Shown here: piece after piece, positions 13,567 to 26,804 of the stretch
How positions within the stretch are numbered: the first letter of the stretch is position 1
How the letters are laid out: each line of letters opens with the position of its first letter
NCBI GenBank assembly: GCA_963932145.1
Contig: CAWVQA010000085.1
Coordinates: forward strand, 186,001-250,000
Origin: Acanthosepion lycidas
Taxonomy: Eukaryota; Mollusca; Cephalopoda; Sepiida; Sepiidae
Length of the DNA stretch: 64,000 nt
Direction of reading: 5' to 3'
The notes under the pieces: generated by a model
Seen by the model: the letters and a program-made list of their open reading frames with translations, nothing else
Told to the model about the DNA's origin: nothing
Databases searched by the model: none
Position numbers and translations under genes: made by a program

Positions 13567-14570
13567 TTGCCTTCAAATTCATACCGTGATCGTAGCATGC
13601 ATGGACTCGACTCATATGACTGGGATTTCCATGAAAAAGATAGTGGGCCGAAAATGGGTGATCACTGTACATTTCTCTTCTGTTTTCTATTTATATTTCT
13701 ATTTTACCTCCTCAATTTAGCATTATGGACGGGGAAAGACCTAATCTAAGATCTGCACAAAAATATTTTGCCTTCAATTTCATACCGTGATCGTAGCATG
13801 CATGGACTCGACTCATATAACTGGGATTTCCATGAAAAAGATTGTGGGCCGAAAATGGGTGATCACTGTACATTTCTCTTCTGTTTCCTATTTATATTTC
13901 TATTTTACCTCCTCAATTTAGCATTATGGACAGGGAAAGACCTAATCTAAGATCTGCACAAAAATATTTTGCCTTCAAATTCATACCGTGATCGTAGCAT
14001 GCATGGACTCGACTCATATGACTGGGATTTCCATGAAAAAGATAGTGGGCTGAAAATGGGTGATCACTGTACATTTCTCTTCAGTTTCTTATTTATATTT
14101 ATATTTTACCTCCTCAATTTAGCATTATGGACGGGGAAAGACGTAATCTAAGATCTGCACAAAAATATTTTGCCTTCAATTTCATACCGTGATCGTAGCA
14201 TGCATGGACTCGACTCATATGACTGGGATTTCCATGAAAATGATTGTGGGCCGGAAATGGGTGATCACTGTACATTTCTTTTCTGTTTCCAATTTTTATT
14301 TATATTTTACCTCCTCAATTTAGCATTATGGACAGGTAAAGATCTAATCTAATATCTGTACAAAAATATTTTGCCTTCATATTCATAACGTGATCGTAGC
14401 ATGCATGGACTCGACTCATATGACTGGGATTTCCATGAAAAAATTTTGGGCCGAAAATGGGTGATCACTGTACATTTCTCTTCTGTTTCTTATTTATATT
14501 TATATTTTACCTCCTCTATTTAGCATTATGGACGGGGAAAGACCTAATCTAAGATCTGCACAAAAATATT
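13567..14570 (+). repeat. E-F-E2-G-H five-monomer cassette, copy 1
   Basis: Five monomers in the order AAAGATAGTGGG, CATATAACTGG, AAAGATAGTGGG, GGCCGGAAATGGG, GAAAAAATTTTGGG. It is followed by an I and an A unit. This ordered run is the recurring core of the 13-24 kb domain. Confidence 0.9.
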
Positions 14571-15974
14571 TTGCCTTCAAATTCATACCGTGATCGTAGC
14601 ATTCATGAATTCGACTCATATATTGGTATTTCGATGAAAAATATTGTGGGCCGAAAATGGGTGATCACTGTACATTTCTCTTCTGTTTCTTATTTATATT
14701 TATATTTTACCTTTTCTATTTAGCATTATGCACGGGGAAAGACCTAATCTAAGATCTGCACAAAAATATTTTGCCTTCAAATTCATACCGTGATCGTAGC
14801 ATGCATGGACTCGACTCATATGACTGATATTTCCATGAAGAAGATTGTGGGCTGAAAATGGGTGATCACTGTACATTTCTCTTCTGTTTCCTATTTATAT
14901 TTCTATTTTACCTCCTCAATTCAGCATTATGGCACGGGAAATACCTAATCTAAGCTCTGCACAAAAATATTGTGCTTTCAAATTCATACCGTGATCGTAG
15001 CATGCATGGACTCGACTCATATGACTGGGATTTCCATGGAAAATATTGTGGTCCGAAAATGGGTGATCACTGTACATTTCTCTTCTGTTTCTTATTTATA
15101 TTTATATTTTACCTCCTCAATTTAGCATTATGGACAGGTAAAGACCTAATCTAAAATCTGCACAAAAATATTTTGCCTTCATATTCATACCGTGATCGTA
15201 GCATGCATGGACTCGACTCATATGACTGGGATTTCCATGAAAAAGATTGTGGGCCGAAAATGGGTGATCACTGTACATTTCTCTTCTGTTTCCGATTTAT
15301 ATTTCTACTTTACCTCCTCAATTTAGCATTATGGACAGGTAAAGATCTAATCTAATATCTGCACAAAAATATTTTGCCTTCAAATTCATACCGTGATCGT
15401 AGCATGCATGGACTCGACTCATATGACTGGGATTTCCATGAAAAAATTGTTGGCCGAAAATGGGTGATCACTGTACATTTCTCTTCTGTTTCTTATTTAT
15501 ATTTATATTTTACCTCCTCTATTTAGCATTATGGACGGGGAAAGACCTAATCTAAGATCTGCACAAAAATATTTTGCCTTCAAATACATACCGTGATCGT
15601 AGCATGCATGGATTCGACTCATATATTGGTATTTCCATGAAAAATATTGTGGGCCGAAAATGGGTGATCACTGTACATTTCTCTTCGGTTTCTTATTTAT
15701 ATTTATATTTTACCTCCTCTATTTAGCATTATGGACGGGGAAAGACCTAATCTAAGATCTGCACAAAAATATTTTGCCTTCAAATTCATACCGTGAACGT
15801 AGCATGCATGGACTCGACTCATATGACTGGGATTTCCAAGAAAATGATTGTGGGCCGAAAATTGGTGATCACTGTACATTTCTCTTCTGTTTCCTAGTTA
15901 TATTTCTACTTTAATTCCTCAATTTAGCATTATGGACAGGGAAAGACCTTATCTAATATCTGCACAAAAATATT

Positions 15975-16978
15975 TTGCCTTCAAATTCATACCGTGATCG
16001 TAGCATGCATGGACTCGACTCATATGACTGCGATTTCCATGAAAAAGATTGTGGGCCGAAAATGGGTGATCACTGTACATTTCTCTTCTGTTTCCTATTT
16101 ATATTTCTATTTTACCTCCTCAATTTAGCATTATGGACGGGGAAAGACCTAATCTAAGATCTGCACAAAAATATTTTGCCTTCAATTTCATACCGTGATC
16201 GTAGCATGCATGGACTCGACTCATATAACTGGGATTTCCATGAAAAAGATTGTGGGCCGAAAATGGGTGATCACTGTACATTTCTCTTCTGTTTCCTATT
16301 TATATTTCTATTTTACCTCCTCAATTTAGCATTATGGACAGGGAAAGACCTAATCTAAGATCTGCACAAAAATATTTTGCCTTCAAATTCATACCGTGAT
16401 CGTAGCATGCATGGACTCGACTCATATGACTGGGATTTCCATGAAAAAGATAGTGGGCCGAAAATGGGTGATCACTGTACATTTCTCTTCTGTTTCTTAT
16501 TTATATTTATATTTTACCTCCTCAATTTAGCATTATGGACGGGGAAAGACCTAATCTAAGATCTGCACAAAAATATTTTGCCTTCAATTTCATACCGTGA
16601 TCGTAGCATGCATGGACTCGACTCATATGACTGGGATTTCCATGAAAATGATTGTGGGCCGGAAATGGGTGATCACTGTACATTTCTTTTCTGTTTCCAA
16701 TTTATATTTATATTTTACCTCCTCAATTTAGCATTATGGACAGGTAAAGATCTAATCTAATATCTGCACAAAAATATTTTGCCTTCATATTCATACCGTG
16801 ATCGTAGCATGCATGGACTTGACTCATATGACTGGGATTTCCATGAAAAAATTTTGGGCCGAAAATGGGTGATCACTGTACATTTCTCTTCTGTTTCTTA
16901 TTTATATTTATATTTTACCTCCTCTATTTAGCATTATGGACGGGGAAAGACCTAATCTAAGATCTGCACAAAAATATT
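15975..16978 (+). repeat. E-F-E2-G-H cassette, copy 2
   Basis: Same five-type order as copy 1 at an offset of 2,408 bp (12 monomers). The first unit differs by having GACTGCGATTTCC and the ordinary GATTGTGGG. Here H is followed directly by an A unit; the I unit present after copy 1 is absent. Confidence 0.9.
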
Positions 16979-17581
16979 TTGCCTTCAAATTCATACCGTG
17001 ATCGTAGCATGCATGGACTCGACTCATATGACTGGTATTTCCATGAAGAAGATTGTGGGCTGAAAATGGGTGATCACTGTACATTTCTCTTCAGTTTCCT
17101 ATTTATATTTCTATTTTACCTCCTCAATTTAGCATTATGGCATGGGAAATACCTAATCTAAGCTCTGCACAAAAATATTGTGCTTTCAAATTCATACCGT
17201 GATCGTAGCATGCATGGACTCGACTCATATGACTGGGATTTCCATGGAAAATATTGTGATCCGAAAATGGGTGATCACTGTACATTTCTCTTCTGTTTCT
17301 TATTTATATTTATATTTTACCTCCTCAATTTAGCATTATGGACGGGGAAAGACCTAATCTAAGATCTGCACAAAAATATTTTGCCTTCAAATTCATACCG
17401 TGATCGTAGCATGCATGGACTCGACTCATATGACTGGGATTTCCAAGAAAATGATTGTGGGCCGAAAATGGGTGATCACTGTACATTTCTCTTCTGTTTC
17501 CTAGTTATATTTCTACTTTACTTCCTCAATTTAGCATTATGGACAGGGAAAGACCTTATCTAAAATCTGCACAAAAATATT

Positions 17582-18585
17582 TTGCCTTCAAATTCATACC
17601 GTGATCGTAGCATGCATGGACTCGACTCATATGACTGGGATTTCCATGAAAAAGATAGTGGGCCGAAAATGGGTGATCACTGTACATTTCTCTTCTGTTT
17701 CCTATTTATATTTCTATTTTACCTCCTCAATTTAGCATTATGGACGGGGAAAGACCTAATCTAAGATCTGCCCAAAAATATTTTGCCTTCAATTTCATAC
17801 CGTGATCGTAGCATGCATGGACTCGACTCATATAACTGGGATTTCCATGAAAAAGATTGTGGGCCGAAAATGGGTGATCACTGTACATTTCTCTTCTGTT
17901 TCCTATTTATATTTCTATTTTACCTCCTCAATTTAGCATTATGGACAGGGAAAGACCTAATGTAAGATCTGCACAAAAATATTTTGCCTTCAAATTCATA
18001 CCGTGATCGTAGCATGCATGGACTCGACTCATATGACTGGGATTTCCATGAAAAAGATAGTGGGCCGAAAATGGGTGATCACTGTACATTTCTCTTCTGT
18101 TTCTTATTTATATTTATATTTTACCTCCTCAATTTAGCATTATGGACGGGGAAAGACCTAATCTAAGATCTGCACAAAAATATTTTGCCTTCAATTTCAT
18201 ACCGTGATCGTAGCATGCATGGACTCGACTCATATGACTGGGATTTCCATGAAAATGATTGTGGGCCGGAAATGGGTGATCACTGTACATTTCTTTTCTG
18301 TTTCCAATTTATATTTATATTTTACCTCCTCAATTTAGCATTATGGACAGGTAAAGATCTAATCTAATATCTGCACAAAAATATTTTGCCTTCATATTCA
18401 TACCGTGATCGTAGCATGCATGGACTCGACTCATATGACTGGGATTTCTATGAAAAAATTTTGGGCCGAAAATGGGTGATCACTGTACATTTCTCTTCTG
18501 TTTCTTATTTATATTTATATTTTACCTCCTCTATTTAGCATTATGGACGGGGAAAGACCTAATCTAAGATCTGCACAAAAATATT
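17582..18585 (+). repeat. E-F-E2-G-H cassette, copy 3
   Basis: Same order at 1,607 bp (8 monomers) after copy 2. The F unit here ends CTAATGTAAG instead of CTAATCTAAG, and the next junction reads GCCCAAAAATATT before F. H and I units follow. Confidence 0.9.
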
Positions 18586-18785
18586 TTGCCTTCAAATTCA
18601 TACCGTGATCGTAGCATGCATGAATTCGACTCATATATTGGTATTTCCATGAAAAATATTGTGGGCCGAAAATGGGTGATCACTGTACATTTCTCTTCTG
18701 TTTCTTATTTATATTTATATTTTACCTCCTCTATTTAGCATTATGGACGGGGAAAGACCTAATCTAAGATCTGCACAAAAATATT

Positions 18786-18986
18786 TTGCCTTCAAATTCA
18801 TACCGTGATCGTAGCATGCATGGACTCGACTCATATGACTGGGATTTCCATGAAGAAGATTGTGGGCTGAAAATGGGTGATCACTGTACATTTCTCTTCT
18901 GTTTCCTAGTTATATTTCTACTTTACTTCCTCAATTTAGCATTATGGACAGGGAAAGACCTTATCTAATATCTGCACAAAAATATT
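18786..18986 (+). repeat. Hybrid A/D monomer
   Basis: The front half carries the type-A marker GAAGAAGATTGTGGGCTG and the back half the type-D marker CCTAGTTATATTTCTACTTTA. The switch lies between about 18867 and 18905 in sequence identical in both parents. It sits exactly where the cassette period shortens to seven monomers, as expected of an unequal exchange joining A to D with the intervening B and C units removed. Confidence 0.85.
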
Positions 18987-19990
18987 TTGCCTTCAAATTC
19001 ATACCGTGATCGTAGCATGCATGGACTCGACTCATATGACTGGGATTTCCATGAAAAAGATAGTGGGCCGAAAATGGGTGATCACTGTACATTTCTCTTC
19101 TGTTTCCTATTTATATTTCTATTTTACCTCCTCAATTTAGCATTATGGACGGGGAAAGACCTAATCTAAGATCTGCACAAAAATATTTTGCCTTCAATTT
19201 CATACCGTGATCGTAGCATGCATGGACTCGACTCATATAACTGGGATTTCCATGAAAAAGATTGTGGGCCGAAAATGGGTGATCACTGTACATTTCTCTT
19301 CTGTTTCCTATTTATATTTCTATTTTAGCTCCTCAATTTAGCATTATGGACAGGGAAAGACCTAATCTAAGATCTACACAAAAATATTTTGCCTTCAAAT
19401 TCATACCGTGATCGTAGCATGCATGGACTCGACTCATATGACTGGGATTTCCATGAAAAAGATAGTGGGCCGAAAATGGGTGATCACTGTACATTTCTCT
19501 TCTGTTTCTTATTTATATTTATATTTTACCTCCTCAATTTAGCATTATGGACGGGGAAAGACCTAATCTAAGATCTGCACAAAAATATTTTGCCTTCAAT
19601 TTCATACCGTGATCGTAGCATGCATGGACTCGACTCATATGACTGGGATTTCCATGAAAATGATTGTGGGCCGGAAATGGGTGATCACTGTACATTTCTT
19701 TTCTGTTTCCAATTTATATTTATATTTTACCTCCTCAATTTAGCATTATGGACAGGTAAAGATCTAATCTAATATCTGCACAAAAATATTTTGCCTTCAT
19801 ATTCATACCGTGATCGTAGCATGCATGGACTCGACTCATATGACTGGGATTTCCATGAAAAAATTTTGGGCCGAAAATGGGTGATCACTGTACATTTCTC
19901 TTCTGTTTCTTATTTATATTTATATTTTACCTCCTCTATTTAGCATTATGGACGGGGAAAGACCTAATCTAAGATCTGCACAAAAATATT
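18987..19990 (+). repeat. E-F-E2-G-H cassette, copy 4
   Basis: Same order at 1,405 bp (7 monomers) after copy 3. The F unit carries TATTTTAGCTCC, which puts an in-frame TAG at 19326-19328, so its forward frame is broken while its place in the cassette is kept. Confidence 0.9.
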
Positions 19991-20391
19991 TTGCCTTCAA
20001 ATTCATACCGTGATCGTAGCATGCATGAATTCGACTCATATATTGGTATTTCCATGAAAAATATTGTGGGCCAAAAATGGGTGATCACTGTACATTTCTC
20101 TTCTGTTTCTTATTTATATTTATATTTTACCTCCTCTATTTAGCATTATGGACGGGGAAAGACCTAATCTAAGATCTGCACAAAAATATTTTGCCTTCAA
20201 ATTCATACCGTGATCGTAGCATGCATGGACTCGACTCATATGACTTGGTTTTCCATGGAAAATATTGTGGTCCGAAAATGGGTGATCACTGTACATTTCT
20301 CTTCTGTTTCTTATTTATATTTATATTTTACCTCCTCAATTTAGCATTATGGACGGGGAAAGACCTAATCTAAGATCTGCACAAAAATATT

Positions 20392-22395
20392 TTGCCTTCA
20401 AATTCATACCGTGATCGTAGCATGCATGGACTCGACTCATATGACTGGGATTTCCATGAAAATGATTGTGGGCCGGAAATGGGTGATCACTGTACATTTC
20501 TTTTCTGTTTCCAATTTATATTTATATTTTACCTCCTCAATTTAGCATTATGGACAGGTAAAGATCTAATCTAATATCTGCACAAAAATATTTTGCCTTC
20601 ATATTCATACCGTGATCTTAGCATGCATGGACTCGACTCATATGACTGGGATTTCCATGAAAAAATTTTGGGCCGAAAATGGGTGATCACTGTACATTTC
20701 TCTTCTGTTTCTTAGTTATATTTATATTTTACCTCCTCTATTTAGCATTATGGACGGGGAAAGACCTAATCTAAGATCTGCACAAAAATATTTTGCCTTC
20801 AAATTCATACCGTGATCGTAGCATGCATGAATTCGACTCATATATTGGTATTTCCATGAAAAATATTGTGGGCCAAAAATGGGTGATCACTGTACATTTC
20901 TCTTCTGTTTCTTATTTATATTTATATTTTACCTCCTCTATTTAGCATTATGGACGGGGAAAGACCTAATCTAAGATCTGCACAAAAATATTTTGCCTTC
21001 AAATTCATACCGTGATCGTAGCATGCATGGACTCGACTCATATGACTGGTATTTCCATAAAGAAGATTGTGGGCTGAAAATGGGTGATCACTGTACATTT
21101 CTCTTCTGTTTCCTATTTATATTTCTATTTTACCTCCTCAATTTAGCATTATGGACAGGGAAAGACCTAATCTAAGATCTGCACAAAAATATTTTGCCTT
21201 CAAATTCATACCGTGATCGAAGCATGCATGGATTCGACTCATATATTGGTATTTCCATGAAAAATATTGTGGGCCGAAAATGGGTGATCACTGTACATTT
21301 CTCTTCTGTTTCTTATTTATATTTATATTTTACCTCCTCTATTTAGCATTATGGACGGGTAAAGATCTAATCTAATATCTGCACAAAAATATTTTGCCTT
21401 CAAATTCATAACGTGATCGTAGCATGCATGGACTCGACTCATATGACTGGGATTTCCATGAAAAAATTGTGGGCCGAAAATGGGTGATCACTGTACATTT
21501 CTCTTCTGTTTCTTATTTATATTTATATTTTACCTCCTCTATTTAGCATTATGGACGGGGAAAGACCTAATCTAAGATCTGCACAAAAATATTTTGCCTT
21601 CAAATTCATACCGTGATCGTAGCATGCATGGATTCGACTCATATATTGGTATTTCCATGAAAAATATTGCGGGCCGAAAATGGGTGATCACTGTACATTT
21701 CTCTTCTGTTTCTTATTTATATTTATATTTTACCTCCTCTATTTAGCATTATGGACGGGGAAAGACCTAATCTAAGATCTGCACAAAAATATTTTGCCTT
21801 CAAATTCATACCGTGATTGTAGCATGCATGGGCTCGACTCATATGACTGGGATTTCCATGAAAAAGATAGTGGGCCGAAAATGGGTGATCACTGTACATT
21901 TCTCTTCTGTTTCTTATTTATATTTATATTTTACCTCCTCAATTTAGCATTATGGACGGGGAAAGACCTTATCTAATATCTGCACAAAAATATTTTGCCT
22001 TCAAATTCATACCGTGATCGTAGCATGCATGGAGTCGACTCATATGACTGGGATTTCCATGAAAAAGATAGTGGGCCGAAAATGGGTGATCACTGTACAT
22101 TTCTCTTCTGTTTCTTATTTATATTTCTATTTTACCTCCTCAATTTAGCATTATGGACATGTAAAGATCTAATCTAATATCTGCACAAAAATATTTTGCC
22201 TTCAAATTCATACCGTGTTCGTAGCATGCATGGACTCGACTCATATGACTGGGATTTCCATGAAAAAATTGTGGGCCGAAAATGGGTGATCACTGTACAT
22301 TTCTCTTCTGTTTCTTATTTATATTTATATTTTACCTCCTCTATTTAGCATTATGGACGGGGAAAGACCTAATCTAAGATCTGCACAAAAATATT
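20392..22395 (+). repeat. Ten-monomer block, 3,206-bp offset, copy 1
   Basis: Ten monomers (G H I A, then CATATATTGG and GAAAAAATTGTGGG units, then two AAAGATAGTGGG units and one more GAAAAAATTGTGGG unit) that recur 3,206 bp downstream. Shared rare markers include GATCTTAGC in H, GGGCTCGACTC, GGAGTCGACTC, GGACATGTAAAG and CCGTGTTCGTAGC. Differences include CAATTTCAT versus CAAATTCAT in the first unit, GGAAGAAG versus TAAAGAAG near the A unit, and GCATTCATGGG in copy 2. Confidence 0.9.
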
Positions 22396-22995
22396 TTGCC
22401 TTCAAATTCATACCGTGATCGTAGCATGCATGAATTCGACTCATATATTGGTATTTCCATGAAAAATATTGTGGGCCGAAAATGGGTGATCACTGTACAT
22501 TTCTTTTCTGTTTCCAATTTATATTTATATTTTACCTCCTCAATTTAGCATTATGGACAGGTAAAGATCTAATCTAATATCTGCACAAAAATATTTTGCC
22601 TTCATATTCATACCGTGATCGTAGCATGCATGGACTCGACTCATATGACTGGGATTTTCATGAAAAAATTTTGGGCCGAAAATGGGTGATCACTGTACAT
22701 TTCTCTTCTGTTTCCTATTTATATTTCTATTTTACCTCCTCAATTTAGCATTATGGCACGGGAAATACCTAATCTAAGCTCTGCACAAAAATATTGTGCT
22801 TTCAAATTCATACCGTGATCGTAGCATGCATGGACTCGACTCATATGACTGGGATTTCCATGAAAAAATTGTGGGCCGAAAATGGGTGATCACTGTACAT
22901 TTCTCTTCTGTTTCTTATTTATATTTATATTTTACCTCCTCTATTTAGCATTATGGACGGGGAAAGACCTAATCTAAGATCTGCACAAAAATATT
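22396..22995 (+). repeat. Run of three hybrid monomers
   Basis: Three consecutive mosaics of 200 bp each. The first joins a type-I front (GCATGAATTCGAC, CATATATTGG) to a type-G back (TTCTTTTCTGTTTCCAATTT). The second joins a type-H front (TTCATATTCAT, GAAAAAATTTTGGG) to a type-A back (GGCACGGGAAATACC). The third joins a type-B front (ATTGTGCTTTCAAATTC) to a GAAAAAATTGTGGG back. Each switch keeps the monomer phase, so exchange was homologous and in register at the base level but out of register at the HOR level. Confidence 0.85.
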
Positions 22996-23195
22996 TTGCC
23001 TTCAAATTAATACCGTGATCGTAGCATGCATGGATTCGACTCATATATTGGTATTTCCATGAAAAATATTGTGGGCCGAAAATGGGTGAACACTGTACAT
23101 TTCTCTTCTGTTTCTTATTTATATTTATATTTTACCTCCTCTATTTAGCATTATGGACGGGGAAAGACCTAATCTAAGATCTGCACAAAAATATT

Positions 23196-23998
23196 TTGCC
23201 TTCAATTTCATACCGTGATCGTAGCATGCATGGACTCGACTCATATAACTGGGATTTCCATGAAAAAGATTGTGGGCCGAAAATGGGTGATCACTGTACA
23301 TTTCTCTTCTGTTTCCTATTTATATTTCTATTTTACCTCCTCAATTTAGCATTATGGACAGGGAAAGACCTAATCTAAGATCTGCACAAAAATATTTTGC
23401 CTTCAAATTCATACCGTGATCGTAGCATGCATGGACTCGACTCATATGACTGGGATTTCCATGAAAAAGATAGTGGGCCGAAAATGGGTGATCACTGTAC
23501 ATTTCTCTTCTGTTTCTTATTTATATTTATATTTTACCTCCTCAATTTAGCATTATGGACGGGGTAAGACCTAATCTAAGATCTGCACAAAAATATTTTG
23601 CCTTCAATTTCATACCGTGATCGTAGCATGCATGGACTCGACTCATATGACTGGGATTTCCATGAAAATGATTGTGGGCCGGAAATGGGTGATCACTGTA
23701 CATTTCTTTTCTGTTTCCAATTTATATTTATATTTTACCTCCTCAATTTAGCATTATGGACAGGTAAAGATCTAATCTAATATTTGCACAAAAATATTTT
23801 GCCTTCATATTCATACCGTGATCTTAGCATGCATGGACTCGACTCATATGACTGGGATTTCCATGAAAAAATTTTGGGCCGAAAATGGGTGATCACTGTA
23901 CATTTCTCTTCTGTTTCTTATTTATATTTATATTTTACCTCCTCTATTTAGCATTATGGACGGGGAAAGACCTAATCTAAGATCTGTACAAAAATATT
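23196..23998 (+). repeat. F-E2-G-H partial cassette, copy 5
   Basis: Four of the five cassette types in order, 4,008 bp (20 monomers) after the matching part of copy 4. The leading E unit is replaced by a CATATATTGG unit. The E2 unit contains GGGGTAAGACC, an in-frame TAA at 23565-23567. The H unit carries GATCTTAGC, a variant shared only with the H at 20593. Confidence 0.88.
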
Positions 23999-25601
23999 TT
24001 GCCTTCAAATTCATACCGTGATCGTAGCATGCATGAATTCGACTCATATATTGGTATTTCCATGAAAAATATTGTGGGCCGAAAATGGGTGATCACTGTA
24101 CATTTCTCTTCTGTTTCTTATTTATATTTATATTTTACCTCCTCTATTTAGCATTATGGACGGGGAAAGACCTAATCTAAGATCTGCACAAAAATATTTT
24201 GCCTTCAAATTCATACCGTGATCGTAGCATGCATGGACTCGACTCATATGACTGGTATTTCCATGAAGAAGATTGTGGGCTGAAAATGGGTGATCACTGT
24301 ACATTTCTCTTCTGTTTCCTATTTATATTTCTATTTTACCTCCTCAATTTAGCATTATGGACAGGGAAAGACCTAATCTAAGATCTGCACAAAAATATTT
24401 TGCCTTCAAATTCATACCGTGATCGTAGCATGCATGGATTCGACTCATATATTGGTATTTCCATGAAAAATATTGTGGGCCGAAAATGGGTGATCACTGT
24501 ACATTTCTCTTCTGTTTCTTATTTATATTTATATTTTACCTCCTCTATTTAGCATTATGGACGGGTAAAGATCTAATCTAATATCTGCACAAAAATATTT
24601 TGCCTTCAAATTCATACCGTGATCGTAGCATGCATGGACTCGACTCATATGACTGGGATTTCCATGAAAAAATTGTGGGCCGAAAATGGGTGATCACTGT
24701 ACATTTCTCTTCTGTTTCTTATTTATATTTATATTTTACCTCCTCTATTTAGCATTATGGACGGGGAAAGACCTAATCTAAGATCTGCACAAAAATATTT
24801 TGCCTTCAAATTCATACCGTGATCGTAGCATGCATGGATTCGACTCATATATTGGTATTTCCATGAAAAATATTGTGGGCCGAAAATGGGTGATCACTGT
24901 ACATTTCTCTTCTGTTTCTTATTTATATTTATATTTTACCTCCTCTATTTAGCATTATGGACGGGGAAAGACCTAATCTAAGATCTGCACAAAAATATTT
25001 TGCCTTCAAATTCATACCGTGATTGTAGCATTCATGGGCTCGACTCATATGACTGGGATTTCCATGAAAAAGATAGTGGGCCGAAAATGGGTGATCACTG
25101 TACATTTCTCTTCTGTTTCTTATTTATATTTATATTTTACCTCCTCAATTTAGCATTATGGACGGGGAAAGACCTTATCTAATATCTGCACAAAAATATT
25201 TTGCCTTCAAATTCATACCGTGATCGTAGCATGCATGGAGTCGACTCATATGACTGGGATTTCCATGAAAAAGATAGTGGGCCGAAAATGGGTGATCACT
25301 GTACATTTCTCTTCTGTTTCTTATTTATATTTCTATTTTACCTCCTCAATTTAGCATTATGGACATGTAAAGATCTAATCTAATATCTGCACAAAAATAT
25401 TTTGCCTTCAAATTCATACCGTGTTCGTAGCATGCATGGACTCGACTCATATGACTGGGATTTCCATGAAAAAATTGTGGGCCGAAAATGGGTGATCACT
25501 GTACATTTCTCTTCTGTTTCTTATTTATATTTATATTTTACCTCCTCGATTTAGCATTATGGACGGGGAAAGACCTAATCTAAGATCTGCACAAAAATAT
25601 T
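23598..25601 (+). repeat. Ten-monomer block, 3,206-bp offset, copy 2
   Basis: Second copy of the 20.39-22.40 kb block, with the same order and rare markers (GGAGTCGACTC and GGACATGTAAAG near 25232-25372). Correspondence stops at about 25602, where copy 1 is followed by a GAATTC-bearing hybrid and copy 2 by a CTCCACTC unit that starts a different domain. Confidence 0.9.
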
Positions 25602-26804
25602 TTGCCTTCAAATTCATACCGTGATCGTAGCATGCATGGACTCCACTCATATGACTGGGATTTCCATGAAAAAATTGTGGGCCGAAAATGGGTGATCACT
25701 GTACATTTCTCTTCTGTTTCCTATTTATATTTCTATTTTACCTCCTCAATTTAGCATTATGGACAGGGAAAGACCTTATCTAAGATCTGCACAAAAATAT
25801 TTTGCCTTCAAATTCATACCGTGATCGTAGCATGCATGGACTCGACTCATATGACTGGGATTTCCATGAAAAAGATTGTGGGCCGAAAATGGGTGATCAC
25901 TGTACATTTCTCTTCTGTTTTCGATTTATATTTCTATTTTACCTCCTCAATTTAGCATTATGGACAGGGAAAGACCTAATCTAAGATCTGCACAAAAATA
26001 TTTTACCTTCAAATTCATACCGTGATCGTAGCATGCATGGATTCGACTCATATGATTGGGATTTCCATGAAAAATATTGTGGGCCGAAAAGGTGATCACT
26101 GTACATTTCTCTTCTGTTTCTTATTTAAATTTATATTTTACCTCCTCAATTTAGCATTATGGACGGGGAAAGACCTAATCTAAGATCTGCACAAAAATAT
26201 TTTGCCTTCAAATTCATACCGTGATCGTAGCATGCATGGACTTGACTCATATGACTGGGATTTCCATGAAAATGATTGTGGGCCGAAAATGGGTTATCAC
26301 TGTACATTTCTCTTCTGTTTCCTATTTATATTTATATTTTACCTCCTCAATTTAGCATTATGGACAGGGAAAGACCTAATCTAAGATCTGCACAAAAATA
26401 TTTTGCCTTCAAATTCATACCGTGATCGTAGCATGCATGGACTCGACTCATATGACTGGGATTTCCATGAAAAAGATTGTGGGCCGAAAATGGCTGATCA
26501 CTGTACATTTCTCTTCTGTTTCCGATTTATATTTCTATTTTAACTCCTCAATTTAGCATTATGGACAGGGAAAGACCTAATCTAAGAACTGCACAAAAAT
26601 ATTTTGCCTTCAAATTCATACCGTGATCGTAGCATGCATGGACTCAACACATATGACTGGGATTTCCATGAAAAAGATTGTGGGCCGAAAATGGGTGATC
26701 ACTGTACATTTCTCTTCTGTTTCCTATTTATATTTCTATTTTACCTCCTCAATTTAGCATTATGGACAGGGAAAGACCTAATCTAAGATCTGCACAAAAA
26801 TATT

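Larger units (their letters stand above)
12946..25601 (+). repeat. Mosaic higher-order repeat domain 3
   Basis: About ten monomer types recur in ordered runs. Type A has GAAGAAGATTGTGGGCTG; B has CCATGGAAAATATTG; C has TTCATATTCAT with TTCCGATTT; D has CCAAGAAAATGATTG with TAGTTATATTTCTAC; E has AAAGATAGTGGG; F has CATATAACTGG; G has GGCCGGAAATGGG with TTCCAATTT; H has GAAAAAATTTTGGG (200 bp); I has GCATGAATTCGAC with CATATATTGG (200 bp). From 12763 the order runs A B C D E F E2 G H I A B C, then rearranged. H and I are frame-breaking types but are amplified repeatedly. The A and I types also occur in the previous domain, so the two domains share ancestry. Confidence 0.9.
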
